A stretch of DNA of 64,000 nt from Microvirga makkahensis. Its GTDB lineage: Bacteria > Pseudomonadota > Alphaproteobacteria > Rhizobiales > Beijerinckiaceae. The stretch is taken from the NCBI RefSeq assembly GCF_009830105.1, contig NZ_WURB01000005.1, forward strand, positions 62,001 to 126,000, read 5' to 3'. Shown here one piece after another: positions 1-10,475 of the stretch. The notes under the pieces were generated by a model that saw only the letters and a program-made list of their open reading frames with translations, searched no databases and had not been told where the DNA came from. Made by a program: the position numbers and the translations under genes. The stretch's first letter is position 1; every line of letters begins with the position of its first letter.

Positions 1-1
1 G

Positions 2-109
2 GCGACCTTCGGAGGCATGATCCGCGACATCTTCGCGGGAATCATCCCCCTCGTCCTGCGGCATGAGATCTACGTGACCGCGGCGGCGCTGGGAGCCGCG
101 TCGCTGTGA
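2..109 (+). CDS. 3' end of a TRIC/UPF0126-like membrane channel gene (partial)
   Basis: Only the last 35 codons are inside the window. They read GGMIRD, then IIPLVLRHEIY and a short Ala-rich stretch, which resembles the second glycine/RD repeat of the UPF0126 (TRIC, trimeric intracellular cation channel) family of small inner-membrane proteins. Family members normally continue for two more membrane helices after this point, whereas this frame stops at 107-109. The neighbouring frame continues as VALTLQGVGLPEAG-like residues to a stop at 145-147, where a Leu-Pro rich segment would be expected, so a frameshift or a shortened C-terminus is possible. Family assignment rests on a short motif only. 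Confidence 0.5.
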   Translation, partial: ATFGGMIRDIFAGIIPLVLRHEIYVTAAALGAASL

Positions 110-143
110 CGTTGCAGGGTGTCGGCCTTCCTGAGGCGGGGAC

Positions 144-1082
144 TTAGAACTTTGTCTCGATCCCGTCCGCGATGGCGCGGAAGCGCGGGAGGTTCCGGTC
201 TCTCTCCTCCTCGCGGGTGAGGCCGACGATCCGCACGTAGCGGTCTCCATCGAACCGGATCGACTGCATCACCACGATCGGCTGGCCCGATTCCGCCTCG
301 ACCGCTCTCGCCACGATCTCATGCCAATCCTGGCCTTTGAGGCGGAAGGAATCCGATCGCTCGATCCGAATGTTCTTCAGCACCTGGTTTGCGTAGAGGG
401 CGGCCTGCGCGAACTGCTTGCGCTGCTCGCTGGAAGGAGGAACCGGCTGCAGAGACGCTCCGACGATGATCATCGGCTGCTCCACGGCCTTGATGGTGTC
501 CTTCGGCCCATCCGTGAACAGGACGGAACTCCCGGCGATCACGCGGACGGGCCTGAACCCGGATTTCTCGACGATCCGGAAGGGGAGGGCGGACACCTGT
601 TCCTCCAGAGACACGTCGTGGCGCAGGGCGACGCTCCTCAGGGCCTCCCGGATCTGTTCGTCGCTGTATCCCTCGCTGCCGCCGTTCACCTGCGCCACGA
701 CGAGGCCGGTCAGGGCCTCGTCCTTGAGCAGAAGGAGCCATTTGCGCCCCATGACGGGCTTCACCATCGTGCCGCTGATGAGAATGGCGGGGCTCGATCC
801 CAGCTTCACGTCCTCCCGGGTGACCAGTTCGAGGCCCTGCTGTTTGAACACGTCCTTGGTAAACCCGGCGGAGAGTTGATCAAAGGCTCCGGCCGGCATT
901 TCCATGAGGGTGATCACGGCCGCGCGCTCCTCGTTCTCGAATCCGCTGAAGCGCTTGGACAGGGTCATCTCGGGCGGAGGAACGAGGCCGATGCGGGATG
1001 CAGGCGGGAAAACGGGCTCCGCGGCGAAAGCCGCCTGGATGGACAGGATAAGGCCGAATGCAGCAGCGTGAAAAGCTTTCAT
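144..1082 (-). CDS. Exported protein of unknown function
   Basis: A 312-residue protein with a clear Sec signal peptide (Lys-2, hydrophobic core to about residue 18, AFA-A cleavage site near 20-21). The mature part has no motif I recognise. It contains two loosely similar alpha/beta segments (about 55-150 and 165-310), each with a strand-rich portion ending in a hydrophobic ILISG/IIVGA type strand, so an internal duplication is conceivable. No lipobox cysteine or membrane helix is seen after the signal. A periplasmic location is inferred. It converges on the TRIC-like gene and lies downstream of nothing obvious, so context gives no function. Confidence 0.75.
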   Translation of the reverse strand: MKAFHAAAFGLILSIQAAFAAEPVFPPASRIGLVPPPEMTLSKRFSGFENEERAAVITLMEMPAGAFDQLSAGFTKDVFKQQGLELVTREDVKLGSSPAILISGTMVKPVMGRKWLLLLKDEALTGLVVAQVNGGSEGYSDEQIREALRSVALRHDVSLEEQVSALPFRIVEKSGFRPVRVIAGSSVLFTDGPKDTIKAVEQPMIIVGASLQPVPPSSEQRKQFAQAALYANQVLKNIRIERSDSFRLKGQDWHEIVARAVEAESGQPIVVMQSIRFDGDRYVRIVGLTREEERDRNLPRFRAIADGIETKF

Positions 1083-1114
1083 GGGCGCCCCTTGAGGATC
1101 TTGTCGCTTGGAGG

Positions 1115-1735
1115 CTAAAGCGGCTTTTCCACCTTGCGCAAGGTGAGATTGAGCCGCCCTCCCTGCGGCAGCAGGTCCGAGCTGCCGGGGATCAGCCGGT
1201 CGATGCCATGATAGATCAGTCGGGCCGGGCCGCCGAACACGATCGCGTCACCGGATCGGAGGCGGATCGACCGGGTCGGGTCCTTGCGGTCGAGGCCGCC
1301 ATAGCGGAACAGGGCCGTGTCGCCGAGCGACAGCGAGACGACGGGCGCGTCGAACTCCTCCTCGTCCTTGTCTTGGTGCAGTCCCATGCGGGCCGTGGGC
1401 TCGTAGAAATTGATCAGGCAGGCATCGGCCGGATGCGGATAGAGGCTCAAGCTCTCCCAGGCCTGCCGGATCAGGTCGGGCATGGCTGGCCAGGGACGGC
1501 CGGTCTCGGGATGGAGCGGCTGATAACGGTAGCCCTCCACATCGGAGACCCAGCCGAGCCGCCCGCAATTGGTCATCCTCACAGAGAAGGCCTTCCCCGT
1601 GCGCGGCATCCGCGGCGTGAAGAGGGGCGCGGCGCGGGTGATCTCGCGCAGGGATCGGAGTAATTCTTCCTGAGCCGGACGGTCCAGGTAATCCGGGTGA
1701 TAGACGAGGCCGGGGCTGAGGGTGACAGGGGACAT
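1115..1735 (-). CDS. alkB: AlkB-type Fe(II)/2-oxoglutarate DNA/RNA dealkylase
   Basis: AlkB oxidatively removes methyl groups from 1-methyladenine and 3-methylcytosine in nucleic acids. The 206-residue protein shows the jelly-roll signature: the INFY substrate/cosubstrate segment, the HQDKDE iron ligands (H and D), LSLGDTALFRYGG, the distal His in LIYHGIDR and the closing arginines of RLNLTLRKV that hold 2-oxoglutarate. An open frame extends further upstream, but the added residues are unlike AlkB and lie in a palindromic repeat, so I start at the ATG before SPVTLSPG. Length fits the family. It stands alone, without the ada neighbour seen in enterics; an Ada-like gene lies 8 kb away. Confidence 0.9.
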   Translation of the reverse strand: MSPVTLSPGLVYHPDYLDRPAQEELLRSLREITRAAPLFTPRMPRTGKAFSVRMTNCGRLGWVSDVEGYRYQPLHPETGRPWPAMPDLIRQAWESLSLYPHPADACLINFYEPTARMGLHQDKDEEEFDAPVVSLSLGDTALFRYGGLDRKDPTRSIRLRSGDAIVFGGPARLIYHGIDRLIPGSSDLLPQGGRLNLTLRKVEKPL

Positions 1736-1765
1736 CGGGCTATCGTGGCACGCCCCGTCCTTCCT

Positions 1766-1870
1766 TGTCATCACCGGCCTCGTGCCGGTGATCCCGACGG
1801 TGGGGCGCGGCGCCCTTCCGAAAGAGGTGGCCGGGACCGATCCCCGGCCCCGATCCGGGGATGACCATGA
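1766..1870. repeat. Palindromic intergenic element, copy 1
   Basis: Two perfect hairpins flank a GC-rich core. The first pairs ATCACCGGC (1770-1778) with GCCGGTGAT (1784-1792). The second pairs ATCCCCGG (1840-1847) with CCGGGGAT (1855-1862). The ends read GTCAT and ATGAC. It sits between alkB's start and the end of gpmA. Related elements occur near 3479, 9267, 41534, 44390, 52496 and 61897. Confidence 0.8.
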
Positions 1871-1893
1871 CAAGAGAGGCGCAACGCGCTGTC

Positions 1894-2514
1894 TTACCCC
1901 TCCAGAACTTCTTTGCTGGCAACGGTCGTATCGGCATTGAGGTGATAGACCAGCGGGATGCCGGTGGCGAGCTCCAGGCCCGGAATCGTCTCGGCCGTCA
2001 GGCCGTCGAGCACCATCACGAGGGCGCGGAGCGAGTTGCCGTGGGCGGCCACGAGCACGCGCTCGCCGCGCATCACACGGGGCAGGATCTCACGGATATA
2101 GTAGGGCAGCACGCGGGCCACGGTGTCCTTCAGGCTCTCGCCGCCGGGCGGAGGCACGTCGTAGGAGCGGCGCCAGACGTGAACCTGCTCCTCACCCCAT
2201 CGGGCCCGGGCATCGTCCTTGTTGAGACCGGCGAGATCGCCGTAATCGCGCTCGTTGAGGGCCTGATCCGCAATGGTCTTGAGATCCGGCTGGCCGATCT
2301 CTTCCAGGATCAGCTTGCAGGTGCGCTGCGCGCGGCCCAGGGCGGACGTATAGGCCACGTCGAACTGCACGCCCATCGCCTTCAGGCGGCGGCCGGCATT
2401 GCGCGCCTCCTCGATACCGAGATCGGTCAGGCCCGGATCCTTCCAGCCGGTGAACAGGTTCTTGAGGTTCCATTCGCTCTGGCCGTGGCGGGCCAGCACA
2501 AGAAGGCGATCCAT
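1894..2514 (-). CDS. gpmA: 2,3-bisphosphoglycerate-dependent phosphoglycerate mutase
   Basis: It interconverts 3- and 2-phosphoglycerate in glycolysis/gluconeogenesis through a phosphohistidine intermediate. The histidine-phosphatase signature RHGQSEWN is at residues 9-16 (His-10 is the phosphorylated residue). [27 protein letters not shown] and the second catalytic histidine in [10 protein letters not shown] follow in order. At 206 residues it is the compact alphaproteobacterial form, shorter than the about 250-residue enteric enzyme. It follows dapB on the same strand with a 35-bp gap, so co-transcription with dapB is likely. Confidence 0.95.
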   Translation of the reverse strand: MDRLLVLARHGQSEWNLKNLFTGWKDPGLTDLGIEEARNAGRRLKAMGVQFDVAYTSALGRAQRTCKLILEEIGQPDLKTIADQALNERDYGDLAGLNKDDARARWGEEQVHVWRRSYDVPPPGGESLKDTVARVLPYYIREILPRVMRGERVLVAAHGNSLRALVMVLDGLTAETIPGLELATGIPLVYHLNADTTVASKEVLEG

Positions 2515-2549
2515 CTCTTTAGCGTCTCCGTAGTCCTGTGAGGGGTGTC

Positions 2550-3365
2550 TTAGAGGTCTTTCAGGCCGAGCACGTCGGCCATGGTGTAGTAGCCCGGCTT
2601 CTTGTCGAAGCCCCAGAGCGCGGCTTTCACAGCACCGCGTGCGAAAATGCTGCGGTCCTCGGCGCGGTGCGACAGCTCGAGGCGCTCGCCCTGTCCCGCG
2701 AAGATCACCGAATGATCGCCGACCACCGAGCCGCCGCGCAAAGTCGCAAAGCCGATATCGCCGGGATTGCGTGCGCCGGTATGTCCGTCGCGGCTGCGCA
2801 CCGAGCGCTCTTTCAGTGAAATCTTGCGGCCTTCCGCGGCGGCCTCGCCGAGAAGAAGCGCGGTGCCCGACGGCGCATCCACCTTCATGCGGTGATGCAT
2901 CTCGAGAACCTCGATGTCGAAATCCTGACCCAGGGTCGCGGCCACCTTACGCACGAGGCCCGCGAGCAGGTTCACGCCGAGCGACATGTTGCCGGACTGA
3001 ACGATGCGCGCATGCCGGGCGGCTGCTTCGAGCTTCGTGAAATCCGCGTCCTGCAGGCCCGTGGTGCCGATCACGTGGACGATGCGGGCCTGGGCGGCCA
3101 GATCTGCGAAGGATATCGTCGCGGCGGGGGAGGTGAAGTCGAGCACGCCATCGGCCTTGGCGAAGACGGGCAGGGGATCGGCGGTCACGCTCACGCCGAG
3201 GGGGGCAAGTCCGGCGAGCATGCCAGCGTCCTGCCCAAGCGCGTGAGAGCCCTCGCGCTCGATCGCGCCGACGAGGCGGCAGCCTTCCGTCTCGGCTACG
3301 GTCCTGACGAGCATGCGCCCCATGCGCCCGGCGGCGCCCACTACGACGAGTCGCATCTCGCTCAT
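2550..3365 (-). CDS. dapB: 4-hydroxy-tetrahydrodipicolinate reductase
   Basis: NAD(P)H-dependent step of the diaminopimelate/lysine pathway, cytosolic tetramer. The 271-residue protein begins with the Rossmann nucleotide loop [12 protein letters not shown]. It has VLDFTSP and IGTTG in the cofactor site, and the family signature [15 protein letters not shown] at about 155-169, which contains the catalytic HH pair and Lys. The start at MSEMRL leaves only three residues before the first strand, as is usual. No promoter was pinned down; the upstream gap holds a palindromic repeat. Confidence 0.97.
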   Translation of the reverse strand: MSEMRLVVVGAAGRMGRMLVRTVAETEGCRLVGAIEREGSHALGQDAGMLAGLAPLGVSVTADPLPVFAKADGVLDFTSPAATISFADLAAQARIVHVIGTTGLQDADFTKLEAAARHARIVQSGNMSLGVNLLAGLVRKVAATLGQDFDIEVLEMHHRMKVDAPSGTALLLGEAAAEGRKISLKERSVRSRDGHTGARNPGDIGFATLRGGSVVGDHSVIFAGQGERLELSHRAEDRSIFARGAVKAALWGFDKKPGYYTMADVLGLKDL

Positions 3366-3478
3366 GCTGAGGTCTCCTGCTTGTCCGAAGTTCTGGATAT
3401 AGCGGCTGAGGCAGCGGCTGAGAAGGACAGGTATCCCTCAGCGAGCCGAACCGCTCCGCCCTTTCCTCTGTGCCCCAC

Positions 3479-3566
3479 GTCATCACCGGCTTCGTGCCGG
3501 TAATCCCGATTGCCTGCGGCGCAGCGCTTGTCCGATCGTCATGGCCGGGACGGGCCCGACCATGAC
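3479..3566. repeat. Palindromic intergenic element, copy 2
   Basis: Begins with a hairpin (ATCACCGGC 3482-3490 against GCCGGTAAT 3496-3504), continues through a GCGGCGCAGCGCTT core and ends in GTCATGG...CCATGAC. It closely matches copy 1 in its first hairpin and core. It fills the gap between dapB and the first DUF1330 gene. Confidence 0.8.
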
Positions 3567-3599
3567 ATGGGAGAGATGGGAAAGAGGGCGCAGTCGCGC

Positions 3600-3905
3600 T
3601 TAATCCGGCTGCGGGCCCTCATAACCCTCGATGATGATGATATCGGCCACCGCATGGCCGTCCCGCTCGGCCTTCGCCGCCTGATATTCGGGCGAGTCCC
3701 AGCATTCGAGCGCCGCCTGATAGGTCGGGAACTCGATCACCACGTTGCGGTCGCGCGAGCCACCTTCCGCCACCCTGAAGCCGCCGCCGCGGACCAGGAA
3801 GCGGGCGCCGTACTTGGAGAAGGCAGCGGCATTGGCCGCCACGTAGTTCTTGTAAGCCTCCGGGTTCTGCACATCGACCCGGCCAATCCAGTATCCCTTC
3901 GGCAT
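3600..3905 (-). CDS. DUF1330 protein (downstream paralog)
   Basis: A 101-residue ferredoxin-like, dimeric alpha/beta barrel type protein of the DUF1330 family; function unknown. Signatures are MPKGYWIGRVDVQNPEAY, FLVRGG, RNVVIEFPTYQAALE and SPEYQAAKAER near the C-terminus. The frame is open further upstream, but the ATG before PKGYW matches its neighbour's start exactly. It lies 4 bp after the paralog at 3910-4197, so the two are surely co-transcribed, and identity in all motifs suggests tandem duplication. No catalytic residues can be named. Confidence 0.9.
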   Translation of the reverse strand: MPKGYWIGRVDVQNPEAYKNYVAANAAAFSKYGARFLVRGGGFRVAEGGSRDRNVVIEFPTYQAALECWDSPEYQAAKAERDGHAVADIIIIEGYEGPQPD

Positions 3906-3909
3906 GGCC

Positions 3910-4197
3910 TCAGGCTCCTTCCACCAGAACGAACTCGGCCACGCAGGCGCCCTCACGCTTGGCCTTCGCCGCCTGGTATTCGGGGGAGTAGTAGTAGGTG
4001 CGGGCCTGCTCAACGGAGTCGAACTCGATCACCACGTTGCGGGCCCGGGCCTCGCCCTCAAGCGCCTCATAGGCGCCGCCGCGCACCAGCGGCCGTCCGC
4101 CATATTGCTTGATCGCCTCCGTCGCGCCCTTTGCATATTCGGCATAGGCCTCGGGGTTCGTGACGGTGACACGGGCGATGACATAGCCTTTGGGCAT
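3910..4197 (-). CDS. DUF1330 protein (upstream paralog)
   Basis: A 95-residue DUF1330 protein opening with MPKGYVIARVTVTNPEAY, then RPLVRGG, RNVVIEFDSVEQAR and YSPEYQAAKAKREG. The ATG is preceded by a strong AGGAGGT ribosome site 6-7 bases away, which fixes this start against an in-frame ATG 39 bases upstream. It is downstream of pyrF with a 52-bp gap and directly upstream of its paralog. The family is a small cytosolic one of the dimeric alpha/beta-barrel type with unknown function. Confidence 0.92.
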   Translation of the reverse strand: MPKGYVIARVTVTNPEAYAEYAKGATEAIKQYGGRPLVRGGAYEALEGEARARNVVIEFDSVEQARTYYYSPEYQAAKAKREGACVAEFVLVEGA

Positions 4198-4249
4198 GGA
4201 AGACCTCCTGTTGAGATGGGATGCAGCGAACGTCACGAGGCCCGGAACG

Positions 4250-4984
4250 TCAAGCCTCGCTCATCTCCCGAACGATGGCTTGCGTCGCGGCGCGCGGATC
4301 CGCTGCCTTCACGATGGGGCGCGCCACGACGAGATGAGTGGCCCCGTTGCGGATGGCGTCGCCTGGGGTGACGACGCGTTTCTGGTCTCCGGCGTCGGAG
4401 CCCGCGGGGCGGATGCCGGGGGTCACGATGAAGCGGTCGGGTCCGACGATGCCCCGCACGCGCCGGGCCTCGGTGGCCGCGCAGACGATGCCGTCGATGC
4501 CGATGTCGCGCGCCTGTCCTGCGCGGCGGGAGACGAGCTCGGCCGCAGGCACGGGGGCATAGCCCGCCTCGATCAGGTCGTTGTCGTCGTAGGAGGTCAG
4601 CACGGTTACGGCGAGGATCCTCAGGTCCGATCCGGCCTTGCCGGCAACGGCGGCGCGCATGGTCTGGGGATAGGCGTGGACGGTGAGAAACGTGACGCCC
4701 ATGCGGGCGACGGAGCGCACGCCTTCTTCCACCGTGTTGCCGATGTCGTGCAGCTTGAGGTCGAGAAAGATCTTCTTGCCTTGCCCGATCAGCTCGCGGG
4801 CGAACTCGAAGCCACCGGCATAGGCCAGTTGATAGCCAATTTTGTAGAAGGTGCCCGCATCGCCGATGCGCGTCACGATGGAGCGTGCCTCCTCGACACC
4901 CGGAACGTCCAAGCCGATGATGAGTCTCTCGCGCATGTCTCCCTTCGAAACGGGATTCGCTGAAGGAGACTCTGCGTTGCTCAT
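4250..4984 (-). CDS. pyrF: Orotidine 5'-phosphate decarboxylase
   Basis: Last step of UMP synthesis, decarboxylating OMP. The 244-residue TIM-barrel protein shows IIGLDVP near the start, the catalytic [11 protein letters not shown] at about 75-85 (the Asp-Lys-Asp network), [23 protein letters not shown] and the phosphate-binding VVARPIV. The annotated ATG overlaps the pmtA stop by 4 bases (ATGA), arguing for coupling. An internal ATG (4936, MRERLI) has a better GGGAG site, so the first 16 residues may be untranslated. Confidence 0.95.
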   Translation of the reverse strand: MSNAESPSANPVSKGDMRERLIIGLDVPGVEEARSIVTRIGDAGTFYKIGYQLAYAGGFEFARELIGQGKKIFLDLKLHDIGNTVEEGVRSVARMGVTFLTVHAYPQTMRAAVAGKAGSDLRILAVTVLTSYDDNDLIEAGYAPVPAAELVSRRAGQARDIGIDGIVCAATEARRVRGIVGPDRFIVTPGIRPAGSDAGDQKRVVTPGDAIRNGATHLVVARPIVKAADPRAATQAIVREMSEA

Positions 4985-5604
4985 GGATGGGAGACCTTGT
5001 TGTAGACCCAGACGCGGGCCGGGGGCAGGTTGCGCCAGATCCGGTTGGAGGCTCTGGCCCGATGCGATTGCGAATGCGCCGGGATCGGAGGCACAACCGC
5101 ATAGGTGAACTGGATGAAGGGCGCATTCGGATGCATCAGATCCTGCGCGGTCTCGAGCAGGGTCAGGCGCTGATCCATGGGCTTGGTGAAGAGCGGCAGG
5201 CTCGACACGGTGGCGGCTGCGGGCTCCTTGAGGACGCCGGACAGCGTTTCCTTGAGGTCATAGGCATCGCCCTGGACGATGGTCGCCTTCGGAAAGCGGC
5301 GCTTCAGCAGCTGGCAGAATTCCGGATTGAACTCGACGAGGATCAGCCGCTCCTGCTCCACGCCGCGCCGGATCAGGGCATCGGTCACGGGCCCGGTGCC
5401 GGGACCCAGCTCGACGACGGGTCCCGGGATGCGGGGGTCGACATAGGATGCCATGGTCCGCGCCAGGACCTTTCCCGAGGGCGTAACCGCGCCGATGGCC
5501 AGCGGGCGTTCGAGCCAGGAGCGGAGGAATCTGGCTTCGTCCTGAAAGCGATCCTTCCTGAAGGGGATTTTCCGGGTCGTGGGCCGTTGAGACGACTGAA
5601 GCAC
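4981..5604 (-). CDS. pmtA: PmtA-type phospholipid N-methyltransferase
   Basis: A 207-residue class I SAM-dependent methyltransferase with motif [16 protein letters not shown] at about 63-77, the acidic post-strand residue in [18 protein letters not shown] and [11 protein letters not shown] followed by [14 protein letters not shown]. The SSLPL-x-PM and QFTY segments are typical of rhizobial PmtA, which methylates phosphatidylethanolamine to phosphatidylcholine at the membrane face. The related rRNA adenine dimethylases share motif I, but they are longer. It sits between dnaJ and pyrF on one strand, 66 bp after dnaJ. Confidence 0.8.
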   Translation of the reverse strand: MLQSSQRPTTRKIPFRKDRFQDEARFLRSWLERPLAIGAVTPSGKVLARTMASYVDPRIPGPVVELGPGTGPVTDALIRRGVEQERLILVEFNPEFCQLLKRRFPKATIVQGDAYDLKETLSGVLKEPAAATVSSLPLFTKPMDQRLTLLETAQDLMHPNAPFIQFTYAVVPPIPAHSQSHRARASNRIWRNLPPARVWVYNKVSHP

Positions 5605-5670
5605 TGGGAAGACCCCTCGGGCGGGCGGATCACACGGGTTGTTTAGAACTCAAAGGAAAGGAGCGTCAAG

Positions 5671-6813
5671 CTAGCTCGATCCGCTCAGGCCGTCGAGAAA
5701 CTCCCGGAAGCGAGAGAAGAAGCCAGAGCTCTCGGGATGATTTTCCTTGGAGCATTCCTTGTCGAACTCCTCAAGAAGCTCGCGCTGGCGCTTGGTGAGC
5801 TTCTGCGGGGTTTCCACAACGACCTGGATGTAGAGGTCGCCCACGTCCCGGGAGCGCAGGACCGGCATGCCCTTGCCGCGCAAGCGGAACTGCTTGCCGG
5901 TCTGGGTGCCGTCGGGCACCTTCACGAGGGCCTCGGTGCCGCCGAGCGTCGGGACGCTGAACTCACCGCCCAGCGCCGCGGTCACCATGGAGATCGGCAC
6001 CCGGCAGAACAGATCCGCGCCGTCCCGCTGGAAGAACGGATGGGGCTTGATCGAGAGGAAGATGTAGAGATCGCCCGGAGGCCCGCCGCGCAGGCCTGCC
6101 TCGCCTTCGCCCGCGAGGCGAATGCGCGTGCCGTCCTCGACGCCCGCCGGGATGTTGACCGAGAGCGTGCGCTCGCGGGTGACGCGGCCCGCACCGCCGC
6201 AGGCTGCGCAGGGATCGTCGATCACCTCGCCGCGCCCATGGCAGTTCGGGCAGGTGCGCTCGATGGAGAAGAAGCCCTGCGTGGCGCGGACACGGCCGAT
6301 GCCGCCGCAGGTGGGACAGGTCTTGGGTTTGGAGCCCGGTTTCGCGCCGCTCCCCGAGCAGGCCTCGCAGGTGATGGAGGTGGGAATCTTCAGCTCGGCC
6401 GTCTTGCCGTGGAAGGCCTCGTCGAGGGTGATCTCGAGGTTGTAGCGCATGTCCGCGCCACGCTCGCGCCCGCCGGCGGCGCGGCCCCGGGGGCGGCCGC
6501 CCGCATCGCCGAAGAAGTTTTCGAAGATGTCCGACATGAAGTCGGAGAAATCCCCGCCGAAACCCGGACCGCCCGGGCCGCCGCCATTGGCGAAGGCCGC
6601 GTGGCCGTAGCGGTCGTAGGCCGCGCGCTTCTGCGCGTCGGAGAGGGTCTGATAGGCCTCGTTGATTTCCTTGAACTTGACCTCGGCCTCGTGGTCGCCC
6701 GGATTTCGGTCCGGGTGATACTGCATCGCGAGCTTTCGGAAGGCGGATTTCATCTCCGCGTCGGTCGCGGTCCGCGAAACGCCGAGAACGTCGTAGTAAT
6801 CGCGCTTGGACAT
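5671..6813 (-). CDS. dnaJ: Chaperone DnaJ (Hsp40)
   Basis: Co-chaperone that delivers substrates to DnaK and stimulates its ATPase. The 380-residue type I protein has the J domain with HPD at 33-35, a Gly/Phe-rich linker (about 70-120) and four CxxCxGxG zinc modules between about 149 and 205 ([32 protein letters not shown]). The two C-terminal beta domains follow. It lies 207 bp downstream of dnaK, past a terminator-like hairpin, so it may depend on read-through or its own promoter. Confidence 0.98.
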   Translation of the reverse strand: MSKRDYYDVLGVSRTATDAEMKSAFRKLAMQYHPDRNPGDHEAEVKFKEINEAYQTLSDAQKRAAYDRYGHAAFANGGGPGGPGFGGDFSDFMSDIFENFFGDAGGRPRGRAAGGRERGADMRYNLEITLDEAFHGKTAELKIPTSITCEACSGSGAKPGSKPKTCPTCGGIGRVRATQGFFSIERTCPNCHGRGEVIDDPCAACGGAGRVTRERTLSVNIPAGVEDGTRIRLAGEGEAGLRGGPPGDLYIFLSIKPHPFFQRDGADLFCRVPISMVTAALGGEFSVPTLGGTEALVKVPDGTQTGKQFRLRGKGMPVLRSRDVGDLYIQVVVETPQKLTKRQRELLEEFDKECSKENHPESSGFFSRFREFLDGLSGSS

Positions 6814-6959
6814 GTCAGGCGCCCCTGGGAGCTTTCAATCGCTCCGTTGTGCTGCCGATCGGACCCGGGTGCTCACAGCAGCCCACGGCATCGGGGCGAA
6901 CCCATGCAGCGTGACGTTTGGTCGAATGATCGGTCATTGGTGTTTCAAGCCGTTTCACG

Positions 6960-6992
6960 AAAACGGCACCCGGCGTTCGCAACCGGGTGCCG
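6960..6992 (-). terminator. Intrinsic terminator after dnaK
   Basis: On the minus strand a perfect 10-bp stem (plus-strand coordinates 6964-6973 with 6983-6992) with a 9-base loop is followed by four U. It begins about 28 bases after the dnaK stop and precedes dnaJ. It should reduce dnaJ transcription relative to dnaK. Confidence 0.85.
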
Positions 6993-7020
6993 AATTCATT
7001 TCAAAAGGTGCGCATGGCGT

Positions 7021-8940
<1,920 letters not shown>

Positions 8941-9055
8941 GGCGGGATCCCTCACTTTCAAGCAGACCGCCGGACCCTGAAAGCAGCCCGGCCCATGGCT
9001 TACATGTTGAATGACTTCACAAGACGCCCCAACCGGAACGGCCCTGCTGGCGCTG

Positions 9056-9084
9056 ATATAAGAAGGGGTTTTGAACGCCGCAAG
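9056..9084 (-). promoter_or_regulatory. RpoH-type heat-shock promoter of dnaK
   Basis: On the minus strand CTTGCG (plus 9079-9084) and TTATAT (plus 9056-9061) are separated by exactly 17 bases. This resembles alphaproteobacterial sigma-32 promoters (CTTG, about 17 bases, then a TATAT-like -10). Transcription would start near 9049, giving an about 110-base leader. No second sigma-70 promoter was identified. Confidence 0.65.
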
Positions 9085-9266
9085 ACGATCCTGACGGTGA
9101 GTTGGCGTCATTGCGTCAGAGCCGGGCTCTGTTGCAGAGCTGCAATAGGGGTAAGTGGCTGAGGCTTATGATCTTTATGCTTCTGCCCCAAGTATGGCCA
9201 TTATCGCTAAGCGGGGAGAGGGCTGTTCGCCCTGTCCTGATGTGTCCCGGCGTAACGATGCTCCCC

Positions 9267-9366
9267 TCGTCATGGCCGTCCTGGACCCGATCCGGGGATC
9301 AGTTCCAGCCAGCCCGATCGGAAAGCCTCCGCGCCTCGGGGAGTCGGGGGCACCGGCGCAAGGCCG
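9267..9366. repeat. Palindromic intergenic element, copy 3 (degenerate)
   Basis: Starts GTCATGGCCGTCCTGGACCCGATCCGGGGATC and ends GGCACCGGCGCAAGGCC, matching the hairpin arms of the other copies, but with more mismatches and without the terminal ATGAC. It lies just after the AraC-MGMT gene's stop. Confidence 0.6.
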
Positions 9367-9388
9367 CTGCGGATGGCGGAAGGCTTCT

Positions 9389-10282
9389 TCATTGAGCACG
9401 CCCCGCTTCCCACCCCAGGATCGCCTGCTTGCGGGTGAGGCCCCAATGATAGCCCGTGAGCGCGCCGGAACGGCCGAGCACCCGGTGGCAGGGAACTACG
9501 AAGGAGATGGGGTTCCTGCCCACCGCCGCCCCCACCGCTCGGGCTGCGGCGGGCTTGCCGATGTGGCGGGCGATGTCGGAATAGGTAGTGGCCCGGTCGC
9601 GGGGGATGCGCAGCAGTGTCTGCCAGACCCTCACCTCGAAATCGGTGCCGATCAGCACGACCCGCAAGGGCTGCTCCGCCTGCCATTGCGACGGGTCGAA
9701 GATGCGCCCGGCCAGCGGCGCGGTGGCGGCCTCGTCCTCCACGTAGAGCGCCCTCGGCCAGCGACGGGTCATGTCGTCGAGCGCCGCCTGTCTGTCGCCG
9801 TCGTCCACGAAGCCCAGACCCGCGAGGCCCCGCTCTGTGGCCACCAGGATCGCCTCGCCGAAGGGAGAGGGGTGAAAACCGTAGCGCATGGTCAGGCCCG
9901 CTCCGCCCGCCTTGTAGTCCCCCGGCGTCATGGCCTCGTGGGTCACGAACAGGTCGTGCAGCCGGGCGGGGCCGGACAGGCCGACCTCGTAGGCGGCGTC
10001 CAGCACGCTGGCGGAGGCGGCCAGCAGAGCCTTGGCGTTGTCGAGCGTGATCGCCTGGAGAAAGGCCTTGGGACTCAGGCCCGCCCAGCGCCGGAAGAGA
10101 TGATGCACATGGGTGGTGGAAAGCCCCACATGGTTCGCGATGGCCTCCAGCGAGGGCTGCTCCCGCCAGCGCTCTGAGATGAACGCAATGATCCGGCGCA
10201 CCCGCTCGTAATCGGCCTGAGGCTCCTCCGGCATGCTGAGATGGCCGGGTTCGATGGTGATGTCGCGCAAGGTATCGAGCAT
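9389..10282 (-). CDS. AraC-type HTH fused to O6-methylguanine-DNA methyltransferase (Ada-like)
   Basis: A 297-residue repair/regulatory protein. Residues about 25-125 form an AraC helix-turn-helix domain (LEAIANHVGLSTTHVHHLFRR). The C-terminal 165 residues are a suicide alkyltransferase with the active-site motif VVPCHRV (Cys about 265), RAVGAAVGRNP and the arginine-finger region. The N-terminal zinc/phosphotriester-accepting domain of E. coli Ada is absent from the called protein. The frame stays open upstream, but that sequence lacks the four-Cys pattern. The ATG chosen has a GAGGA site 8 bases upstream. It may regulate alkylation repair, though what it senses is unclear. Confidence 0.88.
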   Translation of the reverse strand: MLDTLRDITIEPGHLSMPEEPQADYERVRRIIAFISERWREQPSLEAIANHVGLSTTHVHHLFRRWAGLSPKAFLQAITLDNAKALLAASASVLDAAYEVGLSGPARLHDLFVTHEAMTPGDYKAGGAGLTMRYGFHPSPFGEAILVATERGLAGLGFVDDGDRQAALDDMTRRWPRALYVEDEAATAPLAGRIFDPSQWQAEQPLRVVLIGTDFEVRVWQTLLRIPRDRATTYSDIARHIGKPAAARAVGAAVGRNPISFVVPCHRVLGRSGALTGYHWGLTRKQAILGWEAGRAQ

Positions 10283-10475
10283 GGCGTTGTCCTCTTGCAG
10301 GCACTCTAGGCGGTCCCGGGAGGAGGCGACACCCGATTTCTGTGGCGCTGGCGAGAGGAGGAGTGATGGAAACCGCGATACGGTGACTTTCTTCACGTTG
10401 CAGCCATCGACTTCCAGGTCGACATGATGGTCTTTGCCCAAAGTGACGTAATCCATTTGCCTCGTGACAGCCCCA

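Larger units (their letters stand above)
8941..9388. other. Intergenic region upstream of dnaK
   Basis: This 448-bp gap separates the start of dnaK from the end of the AraC-MGMT gene; both genes are on the minus strand. It holds the dnaK heat-shock promoter (9056-9084), an about 110-base untranslated leader, and a palindromic element near 9267-9366. Between 9085 and 9266 I see no gene or clear RNA. Confidence 0.6.
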
